Positions 1 to 7,424 of a stretch of DNA of 64,000 bases are shown one piece after another. Position 1 is the first letter of the stretch. Every line of letters begins with the position of its first letter. The stretch is from Clostridia bacterium (GTDB lineage Bacteria; Bacillota; Clostridia; Peptostreptococcales; Acidaminobacteraceae). The translations under genes were made by a program, and so were the position numbers. The notes beneath the pieces were generated by a model. The model was given only the letters and a program-made list of their open reading frames with translations, searched no databases and was not told the DNA's origin. The stretch lies in NCBI GenBank assembly GCA_016937975.1, contig JAFGVN010000002.1:1-64000 (forward strand), read 5' to 3'.

Positions 1-241
1 AGCGATGAATGTAGTCGGTGATTGTTATACCAGTTAACATAGTCGAATAGTTCGATTTTCAAATGCTCAATAGAATCAAAAGTTTCTTGATAAATGAATT
101 CTTTCTTGAAGGTTTTGAAAGTCGCTTCTGCTACCGCATTGTCATAAGGGCATCCCTTTTGACTTAATGAACGCTTGATAGCAAAGGTATCTAATAAGCC
201 ATCGATTGCATTATTCTTAAACTCATTACCTCGGTCTGTGT
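1..241 (-). pseudogene. IS3-family transposase orfB, 3' portion (cut off by window and by insertion)
   Basis: Minus-strand translation of this stretch reads as the C-terminal half of an IS3/IS150-type DDE transposase. It begins at the second catalytic aspartate (TDRGNEF) and continues through GCPYDNAVAEATFKTFK, which holds the catalytic glutamate, to the WYNNHRLHSS region. It is the continuation of the fragment ending near 3652, where the protein breaks off after FHTD. Joining the two gives the normal FHTDRGNEF motif, so the gene was intact before the insertion. The 3' end lies outside the window. Confidence 0.85.
234..241 (+). repeat. 8-bp direct repeat flanking the recombinase-trio element (left copy)
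   Basis: GTCTGTGT occurs here and again at 3652-3659, at the two junctions where orfB of the IS3 element is interrupted. On the minus strand it is ACACAGAC, the codons for the T-D of the transposase FHTD motif. This looks like a duplicated or shared target core. Tyrosine recombinases can also leave shared crossover sequence, so its origin is an inference. Confidence 0.6.
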
Positions 242-264
242 TATACCGAATTCAGGATAATAGT

Positions 265-297
265 GACTATGCCGAGAAAAATACTATACCGAAGTTT
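265..297 (+). repeat. 33-bp inverted repeat, left end of recombinase-trio element
   Basis: It begins GACTATGCCGAG and ends CGAAGTTT. It matches the reverse complement of 3622-3654 at 30 of 33 positions, with differences only at the G/A of the A-run and an AC/GT pair. A 23-bp stretch (242-264) separates it from the flanking direct repeat and starts with another partial copy of the motif. Confidence 0.8.
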
Positions 298-343
298 TTA
301 CCAAATAACTTGAATTACTACATTCAAGTTAATTTCTTCGGTA
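286..343. repeat. Long nested palindrome inside the left end
   Basis: An outer pair ATACCGAAG (286-294) and CTTCGGTAT (335-343) encloses an inner perfect 9-bp hairpin AACTTGAAT (307-315) and ATTCAAGTT (322-330). It lies just downstream of the third recombinase gene. It could be a transcription stop or, more likely given the repeated ATACCGAA core, a recombinase-binding structure. Confidence 0.6.
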
Positions 344-352
344 TAGCAACCT

Positions 353-1375
353 TTAGTCTAATGAGTAGAGAATCTTTTTAATCTCCTCTTTTCTCCATAT
401 TTTTTCTTCTGAGACAGATGGTGCTGCTTTATTCATGGCTTCACTCATCATCTCAAGTGTTGCAAAAGCATAAAATCCTGATGTTGTAGACATACTTTCA
501 TGACCTAGCAACTGCATAATAAACGGTAAAGGAACCCCATTCCTATACAAATCCATTGCTTTTGTTTTTCTGATCAAATGACAATGTACTCTTTCAGGTA
601 CATCACTACAAGCTTTGCGGGCTTCTTTTGAAGCTGTTTTTAACACTAGACTGATAGTATCTGTAGAAAGATTATGAGGATTTCCATCGTGGTAGCTCTA
701 AAATAATGGATTCTCATTACCAGTAGGATGAAATTCCTTAAGGTATACATCTAAATGCTGTACTGTTCTTTTCAATAGTGGAACATTTCTACTTTTTTTG
801 CCTTTTCCAATTAAAGTAACAAATGGATTTTTTACATCTAAATGTAGTGAACTCAGGTTTAAATCAGCTAATTCCTGAACTCTAGCTCCAGTGTCATATA
901 GTAAAATCAGCATCATCCGATTTCTTTTATGTTTAGAGGTTGTTGAATCATAAGCTGATAAAATAGCAGAAGTAGCTGCTGGTTGTAAATACTCAATCGG
1001 TCTTTTTTCTTCTTTTAACTTTTTTATAGTACAGACTTCCGTATAAATACCTCTTAACTCGAAATCCTCTTGACTACAGTATTTCAAGAACGATCTAATG
1101 GCTGTGAGTCTTAAATTTATTGTTTTTGGAGCATATCCTTTTCTTTTTAACCAACTTATAAAATCTTTTATATTTTCTCGTGAAAAAACATTAAATGTAA
1201 CTTTATCTTCAACTAATGACTTTTCAATCGCTAAAAAGTTTAAGTATATTTTTAGAGATTGTTTGTAAGATTCAACCGATTTATCGGAGAGATTTCTTGT
1301 TATAGGCATATAATCATGAAGAAAACTTCTAGCTAGTTGCCAAAAATCTTTTTCCTTTTTTCTTTTATACTTCAT
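353..1375 (-). pseudogene. Third tyrosine recombinase of the trio, interrupted by an in-frame amber codon
   Basis: The start at 1375 has GAGGT upstream and overlaps the preceding gene's stop by 11 bases. The frame runs 225 codons to a TAG at 698-700, then continues open in the same frame to 353, for a combined length of about 340 residues. The first part has the SAM-like DNA-binding domain and the box I arginine (TGARVQEL) with the GKGKKSR beta-hairpin lysine region. The part beyond the stop has HLIRKT, LGHES and the presumed nucleophile in SGFYAF. Without read-through the protein lacks all C-terminal catalytic residues. A single base change would explain it, and sequencing error cannot be excluded. 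Confidence 0.8.
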
Positions 1376-2330
1376 AACTATCTACCTCTGGAATTAACTT
1401 TTCAGTAGAAGCTACAAGATGACTATACTTTGGAAAAAAATCAGGAATTAAGTGAATATAGTAATATGTACTTTCTAGAGTTGCATGCCCCATATATCTC
1501 ATTAGATATGGCAACATCGCATGTATATCTCTGCCTTCATCGGACCATCTCATAACATTCGCACAGGCAAAATGATGTCTAAAATCATACGCTCTTGGTT
1601 TAACAATACCATCTCTTTTAAGTCCTGCTGCTAACCATATGTTTCTGAAGTTGGAAGATAAAGCTGTCGAGGAACAAATACCACCATGACCTCCAGGGAA
1701 AAAGTATTCTCTATTTGGAAAACATTTATCTATGGCACGATTATATTTAATTAAATACTTAACTAACTCATCTGAAAGAAATAATCTACGCTCATTATGT
1801 GCTTTAGATTGTAGAATATCAACATATCCTTTATCTAAATGCACATCGTTACATTTGAGTTTGCGTGCTTCACCGCATCTTACTCCACAACAATACAAGA
1901 ATCTGTATAATGCAGGAAATACATAAGGGCGTCCTTTAAAATTTTTTCTTAACACATAATTATCACACTCTTTAAAAAAGCACTCGATTTCTGAGTCGGT
2001 CATCAAATAGACTTCTGCACGATATCTTTGAATAGTAAAATGATCATCCAGTATATAAGCATCTGTATATCCTATACTTCTTAGATATCTACCAAACTCT
2101 CTGATAGGAGATATCCAACTTCGATCTCTAGTTAGTGATTTTTCTGCTTGTTTTAGGATCCATCCTTCAACAGTATTTCGGTCTAACACTTTAAGATTCT
2201 GATGTTCATAATTGTATAAATCAAGCTGTTTCAAATAGTAACTGCCGGTTTTATATTTGATACCTAAGGCGTTTTTGAACCTTATAAAATCATTTATTAT
2301 TGGAGCAAGGTTACTAATGTAATTATTCAT
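1365..2330 (-). CDS. Tyrosine recombinase, second gene of the trio
   Basis: A 321-residue tyrosine site-specific recombinase. I chose the ATG at 2330 because GGAGGTG lies 5 bases upstream and it overlaps the previous gene's TGA in an ATGA, a sign of translational coupling. A longer frame from 2372 is possible but has no matching ribosome site. Catalytic motifs are in order: box I arginine in CGVRCGEARKL, hairpin region SKAHNERRLFLS, the HxxR-type DFRHHFAC, MGHATLES and a tyrosine in STYYYIHL. It presumably acts with the other two recombinases in excision and integration of the element. Confidence 0.88.
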   Translation of the reverse strand: MNNYISNLAPIINDFIRFKNALGIKYKTGSYYLKQLDLYNYEHQNLKVLDRNTVEGWILKQAEKSLTRDRSWISPIREFGRYLRSIGYTDAYILDDHFTIQRYRAEVYLMTDSEIECFFKECDNYVLRKNFKGRPYVFPALYRFLYCCGVRCGEARKLKCNDVHLDKGYVDILQSKAHNERRLFLSDELVKYLIKYNRAIDKCFPNREYFFPGGHGGICSSTALSSNFRNIWLAAGLKRDGIVKPRAYDFRHHFACANVMRWSDEGRDIHAMLPYLMRYMGHATLESTYYYIHLIPDFFPKYSHLVASTEKLIPEVDSYEV

Positions 2331-3526
2331 GAGTTCACCTCCACTGAGATATTTCTCATTGGAAGCACACATTCTTTCAACATTTTCACATCAGTTGTGA
2401 TATATATGTCTGTAGTATCAGGTGTCGAATGACCTAATACAGCTGCTATTGTTTCAATTGGAACCTCATTTTTCACCATTGTTGAGGCGGCATTATGACG
2501 AAGAAAATGCATCCCCCAAATCCGAGAATCTTTCTGAATACCAGCTTTGATTAGAAATTTCTTAACTACTGCATAACACGATGAGTGACTTGTAAAAGGT
2601 GTATAAGGAGCGAATGATCTTAAGAACAGTACATCATTGTTTATGTCTGGACGTTCTTCAATAATGTATCTCGCGATTGCATTACCAACTGATGCAGTAA
2701 GTGGCAAGCAGACTCTATTTCCTGTTTTGCTCTGCTTAAACGAAAGTATATCATTGTTCCAATTTATATCAGATAATTTTAGATTTATTAAATCACATGC
2801 TCGAATACCACAAGATAAACCAACAATAACAATAGCAGCATCTCTTTTGCTTAGTTGACATTCCGTAATTATCTCTTCAATTTTTTTACGTTCACCTTCT
2901 GAAAGGATTGGTATAATTCGTTTTATCCTTGGTGCATGTATCCCTGCTATAGCAATTAATAGATCATCGCGTTTAAGATATCTAAAAATCCCCCTTAGCT
3001 CACATAATACTTCGCGTTGTCTAGTGATCTTTGTCTGACTAATATACTTGATTACAGTCTGTGAATGGAGATCTGATAAATCAAAAATTTTATGTTTATC
3101 GAGATACTGTAATACGCAATACATTCCATACTCGTAGAAATGAACGGTATTCTCATTATCATAAATGGAGTGTAGATAACTTTGATATTTATTGTAGATC
3201 AACTTATGATTTAGATTCGCTGGTGATATCTTTCCTTTTTTAACTACAGCAAAATCAAACTCACCAGCTACAAAATATGAATCTAGTAGCCTGATAAATC
3301 GGCCCTGAGTATGATACCTATTAATGCTATACTTCCTAGTTTTGTTACTAATAACATCATCTGCGTAAAGTTTACCGATATCACATGAATATTCTTTTAT
3401 ACCATGGTCAACACAAAATTCTTTAAACCTTCTTACTACTCCTCTGTAGTTTCTAATTGTTGATTCCTTGTAGCCTGCATTTTTTACAGCTTCAAGGCAC
3501 AAATCACAAATACATTCAATTGTCAC
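2327..3526 (-). CDS. Tyrosine recombinase, first gene of the trio
   Basis: A 399-residue tyrosine recombinase starting at GTG (3526), with a strong AAGGAGGTG site 7 bases upstream. The N-terminal part is an all-helical core-binding domain. The C-terminal catalytic domain shows SCGIRACDLINL (box I Arg), SKTGNRVCLPL, FLRHNAAS (His/Arg), LGHSTPDTT and the tyrosine in DIYITTD, so every active-site residue is present. It is the promoter-proximal gene of the three-gene operon. In RIT elements all three recombinases are thought to be needed, so this intact protein alone may not mobilise the element. Confidence 0.88.
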   Translation of the reverse strand: MTIECICDLCLEAVKNAGYKESTIRNYRGVVRRFKEFCVDHGIKEYSCDIGKLYADDVISNKTRKYSINRYHTQGRFIRLLDSYFVAGEFDFAVVKKGKISPANLNHKLIYNKYQSYLHSIYDNENTVHFYEYGMYCVLQYLDKHKIFDLSDLHSQTVIKYISQTKITRQREVLCELRGIFRYLKRDDLLIAIAGIHAPRIKRIIPILSEGERKKIEEIITECQLSKRDAAIVIVGLSCGIRACDLINLKLSDINWNNDILSFKQSKTGNRVCLPLTASVGNAIARYIIEERPDINNDVLFLRSFAPYTPFTSHSSCYAVVKKFLIKAGIQKDSRIWGMHFLRHNAASTMVKNEVPIETIAAVLGHSTPDTTDIYITTDVKMLKECVLPMRNISVEVNS

Positions 3527-3563
3527 TTTAAAGCACCTCCTTTTTGCTTTCTTGGTACTTTAA

Positions 3564-3590
3564 AGTATAAATACTATACCGAAAAAACAA
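3564..3590 (-). promoter_or_regulatory. Possible promoter of the recombinase operon
   Basis: On the minus strand TTGTTT (3585-3590) is followed after only 15 bases by TATACT (3564-3569), about 40 bases ahead of the first recombinase start. A copy of the end-repeat core ACTATACCGAA (3573-3583) lies between the two hexamers, so recombinase binding could repress transcription. The short spacer makes this tentative. Confidence 0.35.
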
Positions 3591-3621
3591 AATAAAAGCA
3601 CTTGATTACTTATGTTTAAGC

Positions 3622-3654
3622 AAACTTCGACATAGTATTTTTTTCGGCATAGTC
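3622..3654 (-). repeat. 33-bp inverted repeat, right end of recombinase-trio element
   Basis: The inverted partner of 265-297, ending ...TCGGCATAGTC on the plus strand. A further partial copy (ATACTATACCGAA, 3571-3583) lies inside it in the opposite orientation, so each end of the element carries at least two recognition-like motifs. Confidence 0.8.
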
Positions 3655-3659
3655 TGTGT
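3652..3659 (+). repeat. 8-bp direct repeat flanking the recombinase-trio element (right copy)
   Basis: Second copy of GTCTGTGT. See 234-241. The first three bases also form the end of the 33-bp inverted repeat, so the exact crossover point is ambiguous within a few bases. Confidence 0.6.
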
Positions 3660-4161
3660 GGAATATACTGATCTTCGATAAATCGTGTTTGATGGAAGCA
3701 AACGCCTCATAAACCAGCCGAGCATCTTTATTAGGGCCAGCGCTGAAGCCAACTATTTCGCGATTAAATAGATCCAGCATCAGACAAACATAATTCCATT
3801 TTCCATTGACGCGGGCGTAGGTTAAATCACTGACGACAACTTCGAGATTATTGCGTCCATTAAAGCTCCTGTTCACAACATTGGCAACTTTGGCTTCGTT
3901 GCATGTTGTTTTATGAACTCGATATTTTGCAACGGTATAGCTTGAAACAAGGCCATTTTTCCTCATAATCCTGGCAATACGTCTTCGAGATAATACTTTG
4001 CCTTGTGTTGCAAATGCCTTCTTAATACGTCTTGTACCATAAGCTCTACGATTCTCTTTGAATACCCTAATAACTTCAGCACTATATTCATCCGGACTTG
4101 CTTCTTTTGCTTTTGATTCATAGTAATAAGTACTTCTAGGAATATTTAGGACGATACACAT
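3652..4161 (-). pseudogene. IS3-family transposase orfB, 5' portion
   Basis: The N-terminal 170 or so residues of an IS150-type transposase: a helical HTH_21 region with RRAYGTRRIKKAF, then the start of the rve integrase core with the first catalytic aspartate in VVSDLTYARV. It breaks off at FHTD, where the recombinase element begins. The open frame then runs another dozen codons into the element. Upstream of the ATG the frame stays open back into the end of orfA, in the -1 frame relative to orfA. That fits the programmed frameshift by which IS3 elements make an OrfAB fusion. Confidence 0.85.
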
Positions 4162-4202
4162 TGCTGATATCGAGTATTTATCACTGTTCTGTCTGATGAT
4201 TT

Positions 4203-4493
4203 CTACTTTCGTCCCATTATCAGCGCTGCTTGCTTTAAAATGTCGTTTTCCATTTCAAGTTGCTTCAGGCGTTTTCTTAACTCATTGAGTTCCTTTTGCT
4301 CATCGCTGAGGTTGTCTTTAGTTTTAAATGAACCCGAGTCCTGATGTTGCTTGATCCATTTATCTAGGGTTGAAGAGTATAGGTCGTACTCCTTTCGAAT
4401 ATCCGCTTTGCTTTTACCGTTCAAATAAAGTTGTACAATCTGACTTTTAAACTCTTCCGTAAAGATTCTTCGATCTCGTTTTGAATTAGACAT
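4203..4493 (-). CDS. IS3-family transposase OrfA (helix-turn-helix protein)
   Basis: A 96-residue protein of the HTH_8 / IS3 OrfA family. It has an N-terminal helix-turn-helix (FTEEFKSQIVQLYLNGKSKA) followed by a leucine-zipper-like coiled coil (residues about 60-90) ending in the characteristic KQAALIMGRK. It binds the ends of the insertion sequence and normally supplies the N-terminus of the OrfAB transposase. It is intact here, although its orfB partner is disrupted. Confidence 0.9.
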   Translation of the reverse strand: MSNSKRDRRIFTEEFKSQIVQLYLNGKSKADIRKEYDLYSSTLDKWIKQHQDSGSFKTKDNLSDEQKELNELRKRLKQLEMENDILKQAALIMGRK

Positions 4494-4622
4494 GGCTTTC
4501 TCCTTTTCTTATGGTCTTATTTTATATGACCTTAAGAAATCTGTCTAACTTAGTGTAACCCATCCAATCTACATAAATCTTCTGTGTGAGGTAGCCTGTG
4601 TCAAACCTTCGGCACCAAACCA

Positions 4623-4657
4623 AAAACGACTTTCAAGATTACTTGAAGGTCGTTTTT
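4623..4657 (-). terminator. Intrinsic terminator for the NTF2-like gene
   Basis: The stem AAACGACTTTCAAG pairs with TTGAAGGTCGTTT across a short ATTAC loop (one G-U pair). T-rich sequence follows on both sides. It lies just after the stop of the NTF2-like gene. Confidence 0.75.
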
Positions 4658-4661
4658 ATTT

Positions 4662-5024
4662 TTAGGCTTTCCCTTTTGAAAATCTAACACATTCTATCAA
4701 ACCTTCTTCATTAACATCATAAATGGCAATCACTTCAGATCTGTTATCAGTTTCATCAATCTTTACAGATTCCTGATCAATCACGGTTCTATTTAATACC
4801 ATTCTGTTTACCAATGAACAGTATAAATATTCGTTTTGGAAAGTTTTAGAATACCGCTTTCGCATTTCTTCTTTACCTTTATATCTTAATTCATCTGTAT
4901 CCAAATCATATACTTTTACGTCTTCTGTATACCAACTTAAGAAAGCTTCTATATCTCTTTGATTATAAGCATCTAATTGTCCTTGAGCAGCTTTTTCTGA
5001 TTGTGCACTTAGTATTTTATCCAT
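4662..5024 (-). CDS. SnoaL / NTF2-like domain protein
   Basis: A 120-residue protein with the cone-shaped NTF2/SnoaL fold: helical N-terminus with AYNQRDIEAFLSWYTEDVKVYDLD, then alternating strands ending in IECVRFSKG. Small stand-alone members of this superfamily are usually described as steroid isomerase-like and mostly have no known substrate. The start at 5024 is preferred because GGAGAG sits 7 bases upstream. A frame from 5042 is also open. It stands alone between the IS3 element and the desaturase, with its own terminator. Confidence 0.7.
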   Translation of the reverse strand: MDKILSAQSEKAAQGQLDAYNQRDIEAFLSWYTEDVKVYDLDTDELRYKGKEEMRKRYSKTFQNEYLYCSLVNRMVLNRTVIDQESVKIDETDNRSEVIAIYDVNEEGLIECVRFSKGKA

Positions 5025-5106
5025 CCCTTTACTCTCCTTCATTCATATCGTCAATTGATTGTAGCATTTCAGTGAAAATGGGAAAAGAATTGTTTGCACA
5101 ATTCTT

Positions 5107-6114
5107 TTAAACTTTAATGATTCTTCTTTTCCTAAATTCCTTAATTGAAATTAATTGCTTACTTTTTTCGTCATATAGGGTTAGCATAGCTAATCTGAAG
5201 CTTTTCAGTAAAGTAATGGTCTTACCCGTTTTAAATTCATGAACGTCTCGATAGCAAGCCTTTAAATAGTAATTAGGAATTCTCGGATTCAGATGATGAA
5301 TATTGTGATAGCCAATATGCCCAGTGATCCAATCCAAAACAAAAGGTAATTTGTAAAATGAAGAGCCCTCAATAGCCGCTCTTACAAAATCCCATTCTTC
5401 ATGTCTTTCCCAATACACTTCATCATATTGATGTTGGACAAAAAACAACCATACCCCCATTAGGCTTGCAAAAAACAAGACAGGCAGTTGAATCAGCAAA
5501 TAATATTTAATACCTATTGTAAAGGAAACAAGAAGTAACATGCTTAGTAACCCAAGATTTGTAATCAGGTTACTTCTGAAATGACTTTTTGAATTTGTCC
5601 TTGTAGATAGAAATCTATTGACAACAGCAAATAAAAAGAATGGTGCAATAAAGAAAAGAAATATCGGATTTCGATAGACTCGGTACCAAAATCTCTTCAT
5701 TTTTCCACTCCCTAAATATTCATTTACAGTCATGGTCCAAACATCACCAATACCTCTTTCATCTAGATTACCTACTGTCCCATGATGTTTATTATGCTGA
5801 GACTGCCAAATGGTATAGGGTGTAAAGGTGACTATGCCTAAGATATGCCCTAAAATCTGGTTACTCTTTTTCGATTTGAAAAAGGACAGATGAGTGCAGT
5901 CATGAAAAATAATAAATGCCCTTACCATAAAAGCACCCGTTGGAACGGCCAATATAAAAATAATTGGATAAGGCACATTGAAATAAATGCCTATGCCCAT
6001 TGTAACCAACAGCCCCATATAAGGAACAAGTGTATTTATAATTTGAATCCATGCTTTTAATAAATTTGCTTTCCCATAGGGCTTTAACTTCATTCTCCAT
6101 TCATTTTGTATCAT
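5107..6114 (-). CDS. Membrane fatty acid desaturase
   Basis: A 335-residue integral-membrane di-iron desaturase. The three histidine boxes are present and in order: HDCTH (about residue 72), HNKHH (about 107) and HNIHH (about 270). Four or more hydrophobic segments lie between them. The family introduces double bonds into acyl chains of membrane lipids using O2 and ferredoxin. An oxygen-requiring desaturase in an apparent anaerobe is notable and suggests microaerobic exposure or a different oxidant. It is monocistronic, with no obvious thermosensor pair beside it. Confidence 0.88.
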   Translation of the reverse strand: MIQNEWRMKLKPYGKANLLKAWIQIINTLVPYMGLLVTMGIGIYFNVPYPIIFILAVPTGAFMVRAFIIFHDCTHLSFFKSKKSNQILGHILGIVTFTPYTIWQSQHNKHHGTVGNLDERGIGDVWTMTVNEYLGSGKMKRFWYRVYRNPIFLFFIAPFFLFAVVNRFLSTRTNSKSHFRSNLITNLGLLSMLLLVSFTIGIKYYLLIQLPVLFFASLMGVWLFFVQHQYDEVYWERHEEWDFVRAAIEGSSFYKLPFVLDWITGHIGYHNIHHLNPRIPNYYLKACYRDVHEFKTGKTITLLKSFRLAMLTLYDEKSKQLISIKEFRKRRIIKV

Positions 6115-6244
6115 ACTTACCTTCTTTCAACTCTTGTTACTATGATTGTATACTAATATTGTAAACATATCAATCGAATTGAGAACTGTTTTCAAGTAGA
6201 GTGACACATCCAATTAACCAGCAAAGAATTTTTTTATCTATTTT

Positions 6245-6277
6245 GACACCGTTTTCCTCATTTAGACACCGTTTTCC
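6245..6277 (+). repeat. Direct repeat upstream of small-protein gene, possible operator
   Basis: GACACCGTTTTCC occurs twice (6245-6257 and 6265-6277) with exactly 20 bp between starts, just upstream of the -35 of the next promoter. The spacing puts both copies on nearly the same DNA face, so an activator site is plausible but unproven. Confidence 0.5.
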
Positions 6278-6290
6278 CAAGTTTTCCTAC

Positions 6291-6318
6291 TTGTTTTTAT
6301 GTGAAGAAGTAGTATACT
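6291..6318 (+). promoter_or_regulatory. Promoter of the 78-residue protein gene
   Basis: TTGTTT (6291-6296) and TATACT (6313-6318) are separated by 16 bp, about 35 bases before the start codon, with AAGGAGG between promoter and start. Confidence 0.7.
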
Positions 6319-6353
6319 GACAGTGTAAAGAAGATCAAAAGGAGGACAAATAA

Positions 6354-6590
6354 ATGTCAAATATAATTAAACTTAAGTACACAGACAAAGGTATCGGCGT
6401 TAACTTCTACAACGATTCAGAAGAAAACAACTACAAAGAGATCATTAACAGCATCAAACCATTGGTATCAAACAACATTTCATTAGGTTTATCTGATGTA
6501 AAATGGGATTTAGACAACATGAAATTAGGTCATGCAGATCCAGTTGCAAACAACTTATTAAAGAAAATTTCTTTACAACTTATCCAATAA
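6354..6590 (+). CDS. Small conserved-looking protein of unknown function
   Basis: A 78-residue soluble protein with no signal sequence or membrane segment, which I do not recognise. It alternates short strands (IIKLKYTDKGIGVNFY) with a helical middle and contains no cysteine. It is a genuine gene: it has a near-consensus promoter, an AAGGAGG ribosome site 7-8 bases ahead of the ATG and a terminator directly after the stop. It is transcribed alone, opposite to both neighbours. Confidence 0.7.
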   Translation: MSNIIKLKYTDKGIGVNFYNDSEENNYKEIINSIKPLVSNNISLGLSDVKWDLDNMKLGHADPVANNLLKKISLQLIQ

Positions 6591-6625
6591 AAAAGGCTTG
6601 TCTCAGGTAAGAGCATAAGCCTTTT
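6591..6625 (+). terminator. Intrinsic terminator
   Basis: AAAAGGCTT (6591-6599) pairs with AAGCCTTTT (6617-6625), followed by a T run. It starts immediately after the stop codon of the small-protein gene and could also serve the convergent lipoprotein gene. Confidence 0.8.
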
Positions 6626-6696
6626 TTTATTTTTAATTTCATTTATTCAATTATAAAATGATGTTATCTAAGGAAAATACTTTCCTAGCTATTTTG

Positions 6697-7263
6697 CTAC
6701 TTAAATAAAGATTTTTCTATGACTTCCATATCAGCACGATAGATGTGCAATCTCTTATTATCAATGAGAATCTTTGTTGTAGAAGGTAAAGAGGATGCTT
6801 CTACCAATACCTTATCCCCTTCAAATACTGCAATAGGCACACCCGTTTGCGTCTTAACAATAATGATACGTTCCAAACCTTTTGTTTTGGAGAAGAATTC
6901 ATTCACCGCTTTGTTAATGCTCGTAATACCACTACCTTCGCCTGTCAAGTTGAGAGCTTCCTTGTATTCATCAATATGATTCTTTAGACCCGATTCGTAG
7001 GCAATCATCGTTGAACCTACATGTTGCCATCTCGAACCGTCTACCTCTATCAAAAGTACATTCTCTACCTCTGAAGGTTGCATATCTGTATTGTCACCAG
7101 TTACAGTCATGGTTACATTGCCGTAATCATCATATACGGTAATAGTTCTTTCTAATCCAATAATCTCTGCACTTAAATCCTTAAATTGTGATTTGATGGC
7201 AGTACAACCTACCAATGCAAACAATAAAACAATAATTATAATAATTGTCGATTTCTTTTTCAT
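6697..7263 (-). CDS. Lipoprotein (DUF5052-like)
   Basis: A 188-residue exported lipoprotein: KKK n-region, hydrophobic core, and lipobox LVGC near residue 20. The mature part has two similar halves of short strands, each opening with a GLERxITV or GLERIIIV motif (about residues 36 and 130). That resembles DUF5052 lipoproteins of Firmicutes, an assignment made by recall of the family pattern and not certain. It is probably anchored on the outer face of the cell membrane. Monocistronic. Confidence 0.65.
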   Translation of the reverse strand: MKKKSTIIIIIVLLFALVGCTAIKSQFKDLSAEIIGLERTITVYDDYGNVTMTVTGDNTDMQPSEVENVLLIEVDGSRWQHVGSTMIAYESGLKNHIDEYKEALNLTGEGSGITSINKAVNEFFSKTKGLERIIIVKTQTGVPIAVFEGDKVLVEASSLPSTTKILIDNKRLHIYRADMEVIEKSLFK

Positions 7264-7407
7264 TTATTACTCCTTTATCCTTTTTATAAAGTTACCAAAA
7301 AATTTTACAAAAGTTTCACACTTTCTAATTTTAAATCATAAGGTTTGAATTCCTTATACTTTCACGGTGAAGTTAAGAAAACTTTAATCACTATTAAAAA
7401 TGAAAAA

Positions 7408-7423
7408 GAGCGGTAACCCGCTC
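7408..7423 (-). terminator. Intrinsic terminator of the MutS2-like gene
   Basis: GAGCGG and CCGCTC enclose a TAAC loop, with a T tract following on the minus strand, just after the MutS2-like stop codon. Confidence 0.7.
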
Positions 7424-7424
7424 C

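Larger units (their letters stand above)
242..3651 (-). mobile_element. Recombinase-in-trio (RIT / Tn554-like) element inserted in an IS3 transposase
   Basis: Three tyrosine recombinase genes lie head-to-tail on the minus strand with ATGA-type and 11-base overlaps. They are bounded by a 33-bp inverted repeat (265-297 against 3622-3654, 30 of 33 identical) and flanked by GTCTGTGT direct repeats. This trio architecture is that of RIT elements and, more distantly, of Tn554 tnpABC. The outermost left sequence TATACCGAA (242-250) also mirrors the right end TTCGGCATA (3643-3651), so the ends hold more than one copy of a recognition motif. There are no passenger genes. The third recombinase carries an internal stop, so current mobility is doubtful. 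Confidence 0.8.
1..4562 (-). mobile_element. IS3-family insertion sequence, left end outside window, interrupted by another element
   Basis: The minus strand carries a two-gene IS3-family element: orfA (helix-turn-helix) and orfB (DDE transposase). orfB is split into two parts, at 3652-4161 and at 1-241, by the recombinase-trio element between them. The probable terminus is at 4562, where the minus strand begins TGGGTTACACTAAG about 70 bases before the orfA start. The other terminus lies beyond base 1, so target duplications cannot be checked. The element is inactive in cis because its transposase is disrupted. Confidence 0.8.

Noticed and set aside
698-700. TAG read as pyrrolysine
   Set aside because: No pyl genes or downstream structure were seen, and no other gene in the window has an internal amber codon. 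A nonsense mutation is simpler.
353-3526. Phage integrases or an integron
   Set aside because: Three overlapping recombinases with inverted-repeat ends and no cargo, cassette sites or phage genes fit a recombinase-trio element instead.
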